Shown: positions 1 to 9,392, counted from the stretch's first letter. The stretch: DNA of 64,000 nucleotides from JADJOY01 sp046331705 [NCBI: bacterium] (GCA_046331705.1 JAXLQJ010000003.1:124001-188000); one strand, 5' to 3'. Translations and numbers: made by a program. The notes: generated by a model not told the origin, from the letters alone.

Positions 1-2617
1 TGAACTGGGGCGCGTAGCGGCGGCCGGCGAGGTCGATCTTGTCGTCGTCGGAATAGACGAGATCGGTGTCGGGATGCTCGGCGAGGTGAAGCGCGACCTC
101 GCCCAGCGCATCCGGGGCGAGCTCGTCGTCCTGATCGAGGAACGCCAGGAACTCGCCGGTCGCGAGCGCCGCGGCGCTGTTGGTGGCGCGGCTGATGTGA
201 CCGTTCTCCGCGCGGCAAACGAGCCGAATGCGCCGATCGCGCTCGGCCCAGCGCGCCAGCGAGGCGCGCACCGCGGGGTTGGTGCTGGCGTCGTCGGCGA
301 GGCAGAGCTCCCAGCTCTCGTAGACCTGGCTTCGCACCGACTCGATGGCGCGGTCGAGCAGCTCGAGCGGTGGGTCGTAGACCGGCATCACCACCGCGAT
401 CTTGGGCAGCACGTCGCCAGCGCGCTCGAGCCGTAGCTCGAGCTCGCGCGCCGCGTCGGCGTGCCACGCGTTCACGCGGAGCCACGCGGCGTACGCGTCC
501 TCGCGCCTCGGCGGCGCGACACCGGGTGGCAGGCAGCTTCCGGCCGAGACGCGAAAGCGCTCGCGATAGAGCCGCGCGGCGTGCGCCACCAGTGCGGGCA
601 GCCGGCGCAGCGGCGGAACGCCTCCACGGCGGCGGCGGTAGTCGCTGGCGAGCCCGGTCGCGAACCGCACCAGCTCACGAGCGCCTTCGACTCGACGAGC
701 CACCGCGCGCCCGAAGTCGCCGACCCATTCCGGCAGCACCAGGAAGGGCCGCGGAATGGGGTGCGTGAGGACCACGCCGGAAGCCAGCTCGGCCAGGAGC
801 ACCACCGAACGGATTCCGGTCGGCAGACGGATCACGCCGTCGAATCCGCAGCGCACGTCGGGTGCGACGTCCTCGAAGGCTTGCGCGACGTCCGGTCGCT
901 CGAACCCGTAGCGGGTGTCGGTGCGCACCGACCCGGATTGGAGCGCGAGCCGGACCACGCGGTCGCCCGGGCAGAAGCACCAGCCGGCGACGCGTTGACG
1001 CGGGCCAGCCAGGCGCAGCCGGCGCGGCTCGTCGACGTGCGCCCGAAGCTCCGGGCCCGTGCGCTCGATGGGGATCACCGCCACGCGCTCCCAGCGGCCG
1101 CGTCCGCGGTCGACCTCGAAGACCAGGCGCTGGGTGTGCGACGGGATCGTCGTCATCGCGACGAAGCCGGAGGTCGCGGCGCCGGGGATGTGCGGGTGCA
1201 TCGCCGCGACGTCGCGGCGCTCGAAACCGAGCGACGCGGGCGAGATCTCGGCGCCGGCCCACACGCGCAACGCCGAGATCGGCGGCCCATCGACCGTCAG
1301 CACCCAACCGGTGATCTCGCGCACGCCACCCTCGGCGCGTCCCAGCGTCAACGGCGGAGTGGCGAACAGCAGCTCGCTGGTCTCGATCAAGAGGTGACGC
1401 GACGAGCCAGCTCGATGCAACGGCTCCACCGCCCACTCGAGCTCCGCGCACTCGCGGTCGCGCTCCTCGAGCGTCGCGCAGAGCTCGGAGGCGCGCGCCG
1501 TCGCCGCGTCGAGCGCGCGCGCGCTGCGCGCCAGCTCCTCGACGCGCGCCGCGTCACGACGATCGCGCTCGGCGTGCGCGGCGCGGGCGGACTCGATCTC
1601 GCGGCCCAGCTCCTCGAGAATCCCCCGCGCACGCGCGAGCTCCGCCTCGCGCGCGTCGAGCTCCTCGCGCAGCACACGCACCGCCCAGCGGCCGCGGATC
1701 GCGTCGGGCTCGCTCGGATCGCTCTCCCGCTCCGCGGAAGGAACGGGCGATGGCGCGCCGGCGGCGCCCGCACGGACGAGCGGCATCTCGCCGAGCAACG
1801 CGCACGCGCCGGCCACCGAGGGCGCGAGCGCGTCGAGCGCGGCGGCGAGCGGCACCTCGCTCGCGCGGTCGGCGGCTTCGGCGGCGAGCGCCACATGACA
1901 CGCCTCGAGCCAGGGATGCAGCGGCGCCCCCCGATGCGTGGGCCGCGCTCGCTCCAGCGCCGGATCGAGGAAGGCGCGGATGCGCGCGAGCGTCGCCGTG
2001 TCCGGCGCGAGCTCGCGCAGGCCGAGCCGGGCGAGGATCCGCTCGATCTCCGTGTGCGGATCGTCGAGCAGCGCGTGGTAGGAGACGAAGACCCGCGGAT
2101 CGGCCCGGGTCTCGCGCTCGGCGATCAGCATGTGGTCGAGATAGAGGAGCCCCGCGCGCCACGGCGCCAGCCCATCGCGCTCCTCGAGCGAGCGGGCGAC
2201 CTCGCGGGGATCGCGCACCGTGATCACGAACGCCGGCCGCACCGCGAGCTTCGCGAGCACCGGACGCCAGAGCGCGAGCAGCCGGCAGAGCCGGGGATCC
2301 TTGACCACCCAGATCGGCGACGGAGCCAGCTCGCGCGTCACCAGCGCCTCGAGCTCGGCGGCGAGCGCGAGGCTCTCGGCGCGCTCCGTCCAGCCCGCGG
2401 GAAGCGGCGCCAGCCCGCTCCACGCCAGGCCCAGCGACGCGAGCAAGCGCTCGTGGATGCGCACGATCCCGGCGTGCTCGAAATGCCCGGACTCGTTGAA
2501 GGGGCTGGCGGCGACGAGATCGCTACCCAGCTCCGCCCCGAGCATCGACAACGCCCCCGTCACCGCGGAGGTGCCGCTGCGGTGCATGCCGAGCACGATG
2601 ACGGCGCGCGACCTCAA
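1..2617 (-). CDS. Sulfotransferase / coiled-coil / GT2 glycosyltransferase fusion (3' end outside window)
   Basis: The frame is open from a TTG at 2617 to the left edge (872 codons), so the C-terminus is missing. Residues about 1-260 look like a P-loop sulfotransferase: GMHRSGTSAVTGALS (from residue 10) is the phosphosulfate-binding-type loop, followed by WVVKDPRLCRLL and VITVRDPREVARSLE. Residues about 300-385 are Glu/Arg/Ala-rich and heptad-like, probably a coiled coil. A long beta-rich part follows. From about residue 735 a GT2 domain begins (KIAVVMPVYDPP, then FLDQDDEL and LVYSDDDKID, the metal/nucleotide-binding acidic cluster). The TTG start is chosen because AGGAG lies six bases upstream and the Wzt stop is only 10 bp away; the next in-frame ATG is codon 11. 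Directly following Wzt, it probably assembles or sulfates the exported glycan (inference). I read the whole frame for stops and found none. Confidence 0.8.
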   Translation of the reverse strand, partial: MRSRAVIVLGMHRSGTSAVTGALSMLGAELGSDLVAASPFNESGHFEHAGIVRIHERLLASLGLAWSGLAPLPAGWTERAESLALAAELEALVTRELAPSPIWVVKDPRLCRLLALWRPVLAKLAVRPAFVITVRDPREVARSLEERDGLAPWRAGLLYLDHMLIAERETRADPRVFVSYHALLDDPHTEIERILARLGLRELAPDTATLARIRAFLDPALERARPTHRGAPLHPWLEACHVALAAEAADRASEVPLAAALDALAPSVAGACALLGEMPLVRAGAAGAPSPVPSAERESDPSEPDAIRGRWAVRVLREELDAREAELARARGILEELGREIESARAAHAERDRRDAARVEELARSARALDAATARASELCATLEERDRECAELEWAVEPLHRAGSSRHLLIETSELLFATPPLTLGRAEGGVREITGWVLTVDGPPISALRVWAGAEISPASLGFERRDVAAMHPHIPGAATSGFVAMTTIPSHTQRLVFEVDRGRGRWERVAVIPIERTGPELRAHVDEPRRLRLAGPRQRVAGWCFCPGDRVVRLALQSGSVRTDTRYGFERPDVAQAFEDVAPDVRCGFDGVIRLPTGIRSVVLLAELASGVVLTHPIPRPFLVLPEWVGDFGRAVARRVEGARELVRFATGLASDYRRRRGGVPPLRRLPALVAHAARLYRERFRVSAGSCLPPGVAPPRREDAYAAWLRVNAWHADAARELELRLERAGDVLPKIAVVMPVYDPPLELLDRAIESVRSQVYESWELCLADDASTNPAVRASLARWAERDRRIRLVCRAENGHISRATNSAAALATGEFLAFLDQDDELAPDALGEVALHLAEHPDTDLVYSDDDKIDLAGRRYAPQF

Positions 2618-2627
2618 GGCCCGCTCC

Positions 2628-4019
2628 TCACTCGGCCGCGAGCACGCGCACGCCTGCGGCGCTCGCGGCGGCTGCGATCCCGACCTCGGGCTCGACCAGG
2701 AAGTCCACGTTCCCCGTCGCCGTCAGGTCGACCTCGGGCTGGATGCGGAACGCGAACGCGTCGATGTACCGGTGCAGGAACACTTCTTCTCCGTCGACGA
2801 TGCCGACCACGCCCGCGTTCAGGAAATAAACCCCGGGCGTGAGCAGGGCTTTGAAGCGAAACACGATCTCGGCGATCTGGCCCGGCTCGACGTGATCGAG
2901 ACCCTGCGCGGGAGCGTGGCTGACCGCGCCGCCGAGCTCGAAGCCGGTGAGCGTCTTGATCAGCATGCCGAAGCGCACCTGGAAGGCGGGCGCGCTGAAG
3001 CGCACGCGGTAGGTGTAGAGGTACTCGCGACGGCGCGTGAGGACGTTCACGCGCAGCCCCGAGAGCGTCCGCACCTCGGGGTCGAGGATCTCGGCGCCGC
3101 GCGGCACGTAGGAGAGCGACGACGCGGAGACGAGCCCGGGATCGAAGCGATCGCCGAGCTCTTCGCCGGGCATCTCCGGCGGCGGATCCCCACTCGGCGA
3201 GCCGCGAGCCGCGGCGCCGTCGCGCGCGGCGCTGCGGATCTGCTCGCGGATCTCCGCCTGCCGCGCTGCCGGCGCGAAGAGCAGCTTGTGGTAGTGCGCA
3301 ACGATCTCCTTGGGCGGACCGGCGAGCAAGCGCTCGCCACCGTCGAGCAAGACCGCCCAATCGCATAGCTCCACCACCGCCGAGGCCGAGTGCGACACGA
3401 ACAGGATCGTGCCGCCCCGCTCCTGGATCTCGCGGATCCGCGCGAAGCATTTGCGCTGGAACGCCTCGTCGCCGACGCTCAATGCCTCGTCCACGATGAG
3501 CACGTCCGGTGCCGTGGAGATGGCCACGGCGAACGCCAGACGCACGAACATCCCGCTCGAATAGGTCCGCACGGGCCGATCGAGGAAATCGCCGATGTCG
3601 GCGAACCGCGCTGCGCTCTCGAGGCTGGTCTCGAGCTCGTCGCCGCGCAGACCTTGCAGCGTCGCCTGGAAGATCGCGTTCTCGCGCCCGGTGAACTCCG
3701 GGTTGAAGCCGCTGCCGAGCTCGAGCAACGCCGCGAGCCGGCCGTTCACGCTCACCTCGCCCGCGCTGGCGGTGAGCGTGCCCGCCACCAGCTGCAGGAG
3801 CGTGCTCTTGCCGGAGCCGTTGCGACCGACGATTCCGACCGTGTGGCCGCGCGGGACCTCGAGGGACACGTCGCGCAACGCCCAGAAGAGCGCCGCGCGG
3901 GCACGGCCCGGCCTGAGCAGATCCTTGAGGCGATCCAGGGGCTCGGTGTACTTCGAGTACGCCTTCGAGACGCGGTTCAAGGTGACCGCGGCTGGCTCCG
4001 CGTCGTTGCGTCGCTGCAT
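2628..4019 (-). CDS. wzt: ABC transporter ATP-binding protein for polysaccharide export (Wzt-like) with C-terminal cargo-binding domain
   Basis: This 463-residue ATPase would power export of a lipid-linked polysaccharide with the permease encoded just upstream. Walker A GRNGSGKST is at residues 65-73, the signature YSSGM at 153-157, Walker B VLIVDEALSVGDE at about 173-185 and the H-loop His at 210. Residues about 270-463 form a beta-rich extension like the Wzt C-terminal domain that recognises the capped glycan in O-antigen exporters. Such a tail usually means the cargo carries a specific non-reducing terminal modification. The ATG at 4019 lies 8 bp after the permease stop. Open frame continues upstream to 5009, but that part is antisense-like and overlaps the permease, so it is not counted. 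Confidence 0.9.
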   Translation of the reverse strand: MQRRNDAEPAAVTLNRVSKAYSKYTEPLDRLKDLLRPGRARAALFWALRDVSLEVPRGHTVGIVGRNGSGKSTLLQLVAGTLTASAGEVSVNGRLAALLELGSGFNPEFTGRENAIFQATLQGLRGDELETSLESAARFADIGDFLDRPVRTYSSGMFVRLAFAVAISTAPDVLIVDEALSVGDEAFQRKCFARIREIQERGGTILFVSHSASAVVELCDWAVLLDGGERLLAGPPKEIVAHYHKLLFAPAARQAEIREQIRSAARDGAAARGSPSGDPPPEMPGEELGDRFDPGLVSASSLSYVPRGAEILDPEVRTLSGLRVNVLTRRREYLYTYRVRFSAPAFQVRFGMLIKTLTGFELGGAVSHAPAQGLDHVEPGQIAEIVFRFKALLTPGVYFLNAGVVGIVDGEEVFLHRYIDAFAFRIQPEVDLTATGNVDFLVEPEVGIAAAASAAGVRVLAAE

Positions 4020-4027
4020 GGCGGCGA

Positions 4028-4861
4028 TCACAGGACGTCGGCGAACGCGTGCTTGGTCTTCATGAACCAGGTGTAGCCGAGCACCATCCACGCACCCGTC
4101 ACGCCCGACCAGATCCCGAAACCGGTCCAATCCGGCAGCTGCGCCCACAGCACCACGCGCCGGAAGCTCTCGACCGTCCACGTCATCGGATTGAGCGGCA
4201 TCCAGGCGCGATACGCCTCGGGCACCGCCTCGAGCGGGTAGAAGATCGGGCTCAAGAAGAGCAACACCTGGAGCAGCAAGCCGATCACCAGGCCCAGGTC
4301 GCGCACGAAGACGCCCAGGCTCGCGAGAAACCACGTGAGCCCGAGGGTGAGCATGATCAACGGCAGCGCGACGACCGGTACCAGGACCAGCGTCCACGCC
4401 AGCGTGCGGGTCATCACGAGCGAAGCGGCGACCAGCACCCCCAGGCTCACCAGCGCGTGGAAGATCGCGCCGCCGACCAAGCTGAACGCGAGGATCTCGA
4501 GGGGGAAGACGGTCCGCTTCACGTAGCTCGGCACCGACGTGACGAGCGACGGGCCCCGCGTCCCACACTCGCTCAGCAACGCGAACGGCACCAGCCCGCA
4601 GAAAAGCGTGAGCGCGAAGTCCCCGAGCCCGCGCTGGTCCAGGCCGGGCCAGCGCGACCGGAAGATGCGCCCGAACACGAAGGTGTAGATCGCGAGCAAT
4701 GCCAGCGGCTGGAGAAAGGCCCACAGGCCGCCCAGCAACGATCCACGGTAGCGCGCCTGGATGTCGCGACGGATCAAGCTCGCGACCAGCGTCCGCGCGT
4801 CGATCAACGCGCGCAACGAACCCGGCCGACCACGCGTCGGGTCCGACGGCGCTGTGCTCAC
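4028..4861 (-). CDS. wzm: ABC-2 type polysaccharide export permease (Wzm-like)
   Basis: A membrane permease of about 277 residues with an N-terminal amphipathic stretch (LVASLIRRDIQARYRGSLLG) and about six hydrophobic segments. This is the ABC-2 permease family that forms the channel for O-antigen, capsule or teichoic acid export. The conserved LNPMTWTVESFRRVVLW region lies near the C-terminus. The frame could start with GTG at 4876, but the GTG at 4861 has GGAG at a suitable distance and gives the usual short N-terminus, so 4861 is preferred. It is first in an operon with the Wzt ATPase (8 bp apart) and the sulfotransferase/GT2 fusion. Confidence 0.88.
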   Translation of the reverse strand: MSTAPSDPTRGRPGSLRALIDARTLVASLIRRDIQARYRGSLLGGLWAFLQPLALLAIYTFVFGRIFRSRWPGLDQRGLGDFALTLFCGLVPFALLSECGTRGPSLVTSVPSYVKRTVFPLEILAFSLVGGAIFHALVSLGVLVAASLVMTRTLAWTLVLVPVVALPLIMLTLGLTWFLASLGVFVRDLGLVIGLLLQVLLFLSPIFYPLEAVPEAYRAWMPLNPMTWTVESFRRVVLWAQLPDWTGFGIWSGVTGAWMVLGYTWFMKTKHAFADVL

Positions 4862-5464
4862 TCTCGCAGGCTCCACGGCGCGGCGAGTCTAGCAGGGCGC
4901 CATCGCCCGGCCGCAGGTGGTCGGCCCACCATCGCCGTGGCCGAGCGGCGCCCGCCCGCCCCGAGAAACCAAGGCTCTGGACGCGGCGGACCTGGCCGGC
5001 ACCGAACATGCACGATCTTCGGATGGCTCGATGACGGAACCGGGAGCGCGATCTCAGGAACCGGGCGAATCCGCGGAGTGTCGGCGATGAACGCCAGCCG
5101 GTCGACGAACCCAGCGCCAGGGGTCAGGCGTCGAGTCGGCCCACGAATGGCCCCCGCCGCACGCGTGGTGGGAGTGAACGACCGCGTGGCTCCGCCGCCG
5201 GACCTCCTCTCGAGCGCAGCGTGGCCGGTCCCGACGCCCCGCAACGGGCCGGCGGACGTTCGTTGCGGCTCGGAAACCCGACCGGCGTCCTCCCGCCTCG
5301 CCCCTGAGTCGGACGGGAAACGTCGCCGCGCGACCCGGCGGGCCGCGATCCAACCGACGCGACGGTTGCACTCGTCGAGATTGCTTGCGATGATTCGAAC
5401 CTATCCAGTACGATGAGCTGAACGGCCGCCGGTGGACGGCGCCCGGTTCCGAGGCGAGGAACAC
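4862..5464. other. Divergent intergenic region without a convincing gene
   Basis: About 600 bp separate the leftward exporter operon from the rightward secreted-protein gene. Several short open frames exist, but none has a recognisable domain or start signal. The right end (about 5370-5415) is less G+C-rich than its surroundings. TTGCTT (5381-5386) and TATCCA (5402-5407) are spaced 15 bp and could be a weak sigma-70-type promoter for the gene at 5465; this is only a suggestion. Promoters for both flanking transcripts must lie here. Confidence 0.4.
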
Positions 5465-6127
5465 ATGATCCGTACACACACCCAATGGCGCTCTGCATTT
5501 CTCACCACGGCGATCGTCGCCGCGCTCGTCGCCATCGGCGGCGTCGCGAAGGCCGCGCCGACCCTGAACGTCAATGCGAGCGCCGCCATGGGTGGCAGCT
5601 CGCAGGGGCTCCAGGCCACGCCCGACGGCAGCCTCGATCCGAACGGTGACGTGTACGTTCAGGACGACACGCCTGCCAACGAGGGCCACTACCACTTCAG
5701 CTTCTACTTCGATCCCAACAGCTTCGACCCCGGCGAGGCGCAGAACCACAAGCGCATCCGGCTCTTCATCGGCTACAAGGACAACAGCGGCTCCTTGCAG
5801 CGCGCGATCGTGATCGTGATGATCCGCAACGGCGGCAGCTACACGATCTTCGCGCGGCCCCGTACCGACGACGGCGGCACCGCGGATACGGGCTCGTACG
5901 CCATCACCGACGGACCGCACCTCCTCGACTTCGACCTGACCACGGCCACCAACGGCAGCTCGGCGGACGGCGTGCTCTCGATGTCGATCGACGGCGTGCT
6001 CAAGGAAACCAAGACCGGTATCCAGAACAACCTGCGCAAGATCGACACGGTCCGCCTCGGCGCCATGACCGTGAAGGGCGGCGCGAGCGGATCGATCTAT
6101 CTGGACGAGTTCAAGTCGAACCGCTGA
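5465..6127 (+). CDS. Secreted protein of unknown function
   Basis: This encodes 220 residues. The N-terminus is a classical Sec signal peptide: a basic start, a hydrophobic core (AFLTTAIVAALVAIGG) and AKA-AP as the likely cleavage site near residue 31. The mature part has alternating polar/hydrophobic strands rich in Gly, Ser, Asp and Thr, with runs such as HYHFSFYFDPNSFDPG and a terminal SGSIYLDEFKSNR. This pattern is typical of lectin- or LamG-like beta sandwiches, but no named family is certain. ATG 5465 is chosen because GAGG is just upstream and the signal peptide starts there. It is monocistronic: divergent from the exporter and closed by a strong hairpin at 6166-6194. It lacks the C-terminal signature of the other secreted proteins in the window. 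Confidence 0.8.
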   Translation: MIRTHTQWRSAFLTTAIVAALVAIGGVAKAAPTLNVNASAAMGGSSQGLQATPDGSLDPNGDVYVQDDTPANEGHYHFSFYFDPNSFDPGEAQNHKRIRLFIGYKDNSGSLQRAIVIVMIRNGGSYTIFARPRTDDGGTADTGSYAITDGPHLLDFDLTTATNGSSADGVLSMSIDGVLKETKTGIQNNLRKIDTVRLGAMTVKGGASGSIYLDEFKSNR

Positions 6128-6165
6128 TCCATCGCGATCGTGACGTGCGCTGAGCGGCGCACGGG

Positions 6166-6194
6166 AAAGGGCCCTTCCCACGGAAGGGCCCTTT
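6166..6194 (+). terminator. Strong 13-bp hairpin terminator
   Basis: AAAGGGCCCTTCC (6166-6178), the loop CAC and GGAAGGGCCCTTT (6182-6194) form a perfect 13-bp stem with a three-base loop, 38 bp after the stop of the secreted-protein gene. The right arm ends in TTT and is followed by CGCTTTCTC, a short U-rich tract in the transcript. Each arm also contains the palindrome GGGCCC. It separates the secreted-protein gene from the sulfatase-like gene. Confidence 0.85.
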
Positions 6195-6238
6195 CGCTTT
6201 CTCGGCGCGGGCACGACGCGCCTCGCGAGTCCCCGATC

Positions 6239-7780
6239 ATGCTTCCGCATCGAGATCGCGCCCGGCGCCCCACCCCGCACCGCGCCCCACGCCCGCCGAC
6301 GCGTCGACGGCAGCGAGCCCGACCCGAGAACGCCGCCGGCATCGGCACGACGCGGGCGCGCCTCGTGCCTCGCGTCGCCTCGCTCGTCGCGGTCACGCTG
6401 ATCGCCGTCGCGACGCGGGCGTGGGCCGCGGAGCCGACCCCGGCGCCGGCGACGGCGCTTCGCCCGAGCGTGGTTCTGGTCACCGTGGACACGCTGCGCG
6501 CCGACGCGCTCGGCTGCTACGGTGCGGGCGCGGGCGCCACGCCCAACCTCGATCGGGTGGCGGCGGAGGGCGCCCAGTTCCTGAACGCGGCGTGCCCGAT
6601 GCCGCACACGCGCCCTTCCCATTTCTCGATCCTGACCGGGCTCTACCCACGCGACCACGGCGTGGTGAACAACTTGATCGCGCTGCCCGAGCAAGCGACG
6701 ACGCTCGCCGAGGTCTTGAGCGACGCTGGCTACGCGAGCGCGGCGTTCGTGGGCGCCGTGCACCTGAACCGGGCCTCGGGCGCCGCGCAGGGCTTCGACG
6801 AGCTATCGGCTCCCGCCGAGCCGGCGACCTGGACCGCCGATCAGGTGGTGTCGCGAGCGCTCGCTTGGCTGCGCAACGCCGCCAATCAACAGCGCCCGTT
6901 CCTGCTCTGGATCCATCTCTTCGATCCGCACCTGCCGTACGCGCCACCGGCGGCGTTCCGACCGCCGAGCCCCGCCGGCGCGCTCTCCGAGGTCTCTTGG
7001 CCGATCCTGCTCGACGTCGCGCGCCAACATGGCGGCGATGTCCCGGGGGCGGTGCGCGACCGAGCGCGCGCGCTCTACCAGGGCGAGGCGCGCTTCGTCG
7101 ATCACGAGATCGGCCGCGTGATCGAGCTTCTGCGCGAGCACGATCGCCTCGACCGCACGATCCTCGCGGTCACCGCCGATCACGGGGAATGCTTCGATCA
7201 CGGAGTCTTCTTCGATCACTCCGACTGCCTCTACGACGGTGCCATCCAGGTGCCGTTGCTGGTGCGCTACCCGCCCGCGGTGGCCAGCGCGCAGCGCCTC
7301 GGCGGCCAGGTCGAGCTGCGGCGGCTCCCGGCGACGATCCTGCGCCTGGCGGGGATCGCAGCGCCACCGCCCTTCGAGCCCGAGACGCTCTTCGAGCAAG
7401 CCGCGGATCCCCACGCGATGGCGTTCGTGGAGCGCGCGTTCTATCCCGCGGGGAGCGCCGAGCGACGTGACCAGCGCCTCACGACGATCCGCACGGTGGG
7501 CGGCGAGCCGATCCGCCCGCTCGATCCCGAGCAAGACTGGGTTGGTGTGCGCACCTCGGCGTGGAAATACCTGCGAATGGGCGAGCGCCGCGAGCTCTAC
7601 GACCTCACCGCCGACCCGCGGGAGCGAGCCAACGTGAGTGCCGAGCGGCCCGCGATCCGCGACCCGCTCGACGCCGCCCTCACCACCTGGCTCGGCGCCC
7701 ATCCCATTCGCGTCCTCGACGCCGGCCAGATCAACGAGCGACTGCGCGAATCGCTCGAGGCGCTCGGCTACACCCATTGA
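6239..7780 (+). CDS. Sulfatase-like (alkaline phosphatase superfamily) protein, Thr at the nucleophile position
   Basis: A 513-residue protein with a long Arg/Pro-rich N-terminus and a hydrophobic segment at about 44-64 ending in AWAAEP, a signal peptide or anchor. The catalytic fold is clear: VVLVTVDTLRADALGCYG (metal ligand Asp84), HTRPSHFSILTG (124-128) and VTADHGECFDHG (Asp314/His315), then a C-terminal ELYDLTADPRERANV segment. Arylsulfatases need Cys or Ser in C/S-x-P-x-R; here it is Thr124-R-P-S-His128, so formylglycine formation is not expected. Phosphotransferases such as LtaS and EptA use Thr, so it may be a hydrolase or transferase on phospho- or sulfo-esters (inference). ATG 6239 lies after the terminator; an earlier in-frame start would overlap that hairpin. 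Eight bp follow to a broken glycosyltransferase gene. Confidence 0.85.
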   Translation: MLPHRDRARRPTPHRAPRPPTRRRQRARPENAAGIGTTRARLVPRVASLVAVTLIAVATRAWAAEPTPAPATALRPSVVLVTVDTLRADALGCYGAGAGATPNLDRVAAEGAQFLNAACPMPHTRPSHFSILTGLYPRDHGVVNNLIALPEQATTLAEVLSDAGYASAAFVGAVHLNRASGAAQGFDELSAPAEPATWTADQVVSRALAWLRNAANQQRPFLLWIHLFDPHLPYAPPAAFRPPSPAGALSEVSWPILLDVARQHGGDVPGAVRDRARALYQGEARFVDHEIGRVIELLREHDRLDRTILAVTADHGECFDHGVFFDHSDCLYDGAIQVPLLVRYPPAVASAQRLGGQVELRRLPATILRLAGIAAPPPFEPETLFEQAADPHAMAFVERAFYPAGSAERRDQRLTTIRTVGGEPIRPLDPEQDWVGVRTSAWKYLRMGERRELYDLTADPRERANVSAERPAIRDPLDAALTTWLGAHPIRVLDAGQINERLRESLEALGYTH

Positions 7781-7788
7781 CCCGCGCG

Positions 7789-9329
7789 ATGGACCAGCCG
7801 CTCAGCGAGCCGCCGGCGCCCCGCCATCCTCCCGCGGCCGCGCGCGGATGGCGCGCCGTGTGGCGTCCCGACCGCTGGACCGCGCTCGCGGCGATGATGG
7901 CGATCGCACATTTCGCGTCGTTCCCCGCGCGCACCCATCCGATCGCGACCGACATCCGCTACTACGTCTACTACGCGGCCGAGTTGGCCCGCGGCCGCGT
8001 GCTCTATCGCGACACGTTCGATCCCAAGGGCCCGTTCGCCCCCGTGGTCGGCGCCGCGCTCCATCGGCTGGCGATGAAGCGGTCGGTGCCGATCCGCCTG
8101 CTCGGTGATCCGCCACGGCTTTCCTCGGCGCTGGCCAGCGTCGGCGCCGTCGGCGCGTTCTTGCTTGCATCGGCATCTCGCGGGCGGCCGCGCTGCCCTC
8201 GCCTTCGTCGGCCTGGCGGCCTATCTCGAACAGGCCTGCTCGGTAGCTCCTGCTCAAGAGGATCGGCAAGATCTGCAAGCTCGGCATGGACGGCGTGCGT
8301 GATCGCGGCGCTCTTCGTCGCACAGCGCGCGTGGCTGCTGGCGGGGATCGCCGCGGGGATCGCCGTTCTCGATCGGCAGATTGGCGCCGTCGCGGTGGCG
8401 GCGACCCTCGCGGCGTCGCTCTGCACCGAGCGCCACGTCCGCGCCGCGGCCGCCGCGCGCGTCGTGGCCGGCGTGCGCTCGCGCTCGCGCCCGTGGTCGC
8501 GGCTTCGCGGTGGCACCACGCTCGGCGACGCGCTTCGCGCACCGGTCGCGGCGTTCGCCCAGCACACCTCGGGGACAAGGCGGCGTGACTGCCGAAGCCG
8601 CGCGCCGGTGGGCGCTGGTGAGCAGTGCGTGCGGCCACCATGGCTCTTCGCTGCCGGGCTCGCGGGGATTCCCGTCTACGCCGGCTCGCTCACCCGGTCG
8701 CGGCGCGATCCCACACGCGCGGCGCCGATGCTCGCGATCGGACTCTGCCAGCTCGCCATCCTCGCGCTCAGCGCGTGGGAGCTGCAGGGCTACGGCGATC
8801 TCTTCGCGCTCCTCCACTGGCGTTCGGCGGATTCGCGCTGATCGCGCTCGGCGACGCGGCGCTCGCGCGCACCGACGCGGCGACCCGCAAGCCACGCCGG
8901 ACGCTCGCGGTGTTCCTGGCGCTGGCGCTCGTCGCCGCGCGGCCGTGGCAACCACGCGGCGAAGCGGCGCTCGCCACGCTCGCGACCCCGCGCGGAGTGA
9001 CGCTCGTCGAGCAGCGTGCCCTCGCTCGCGAGGTCGCGGACCGGCTCGGTGGACGGCGCGCGGCGTATCTCGGCCCGAGCGAGATTCCGTTCTTACTCGG
9101 CGTGAGCAACCCGGTGCCGTTCACGATCTGGCACGCCTCGGCGCACGCGTTCTACGCTCGGCCCGGCGAAGCGAGCTTCGACACCTTGTCCCGCATGTTG
9201 CACGACGCCGGGGTGGAGCTCGTGGTCACCGATCACGGCGTGCCGCCGGCACGGGACGGCGTGTTCGCGTTCCAGGAGACGATCGGCGACCCGAGCCGGT
9301 GTGCCGTCGACGTGTGGCACGTGCCGTGA
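7789..9329 (+). pseudogene. Frameshifted GT-C / ArnT-like membrane glycosyltransferase
   Basis: The first 125 codons read as an intact polytopic glycosyltransferase N-terminus (DIRYYVYYAAELARGRVLYR, then FDPKGPFAPV). The reading then moves between frames. AALAFVGLAAYLEQ (about 8185-8235) is in another frame. VIAALFVAQRAWLLAG and DRQIGAVAVAATLAASL return to the first. ALALAPVVAA (about 8480) is in the third. The C-terminal third after about 8820 (FGGFALIALGDAAL to VDVWHVP, stop 9327-9329) is in the third frame again. At least four shifts are needed to restore about 513 residues, so this is a decayed gene unless the assembly is poor here. It is 8 bp downstream of the sulfatase-like gene, so the two were probably co-transcribed. 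Confidence 0.8.
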
Positions 9330-9330
9330 T

Positions 9331-9346
9331 CGCCGCTCTCGCGGCG
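9331..9346. terminator. Small hairpin between convergent genes
   Basis: CGCCGC, a TCTC loop and GCGGCG form a 6-bp stem directly after the stop of the broken glycosyltransferase gene, facing the 3' end of the PHP lipoprotein gene. There is no T-tract and such stems are common by chance in G+C-rich DNA, so support is weak. Confidence 0.3.
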
Positions 9347-9392
9347 CGGTGACGAGCGCGAGGCCGAGGATCGCTGGCGATCGATCGAACGC

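Noticed and set aside
461-2842. A 793-codon plus-strand open frame opposite the sulfotransferase/GT2 gene
   Set aside because: It is Arg/Ala/His-rich without any domain; the minus strand encodes clear P-loop and GT2 motifs. Such mirror frames are common in G+C-rich DNA.
5385-5410. GGTTCGAATC on the minus strand, resembling a tRNA T-arm
   Set aside because: The flanking bases do not form a 5-bp T stem and no acceptor or anticodon arms can be folded around it.
5465-6127. Including the small secreted protein among the C-terminal-signature proteins
   Set aside because: Its C-terminus (SGSIYLDEFKSNR) has neither the F-x3-F spacing nor the Trp.
6140-6238. Earlier start for the first sulfatase-like gene
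   Set aside because: The added residues would be encoded by the 13-bp terminator hairpin and have no signal-peptide character.
6239-7780. Calling the three sulfatase-like genes formylglycine-dependent arylsulfatases
   Set aside because: The catalytic Cys/Ser is replaced by Thr and the following Arg by His in all three.
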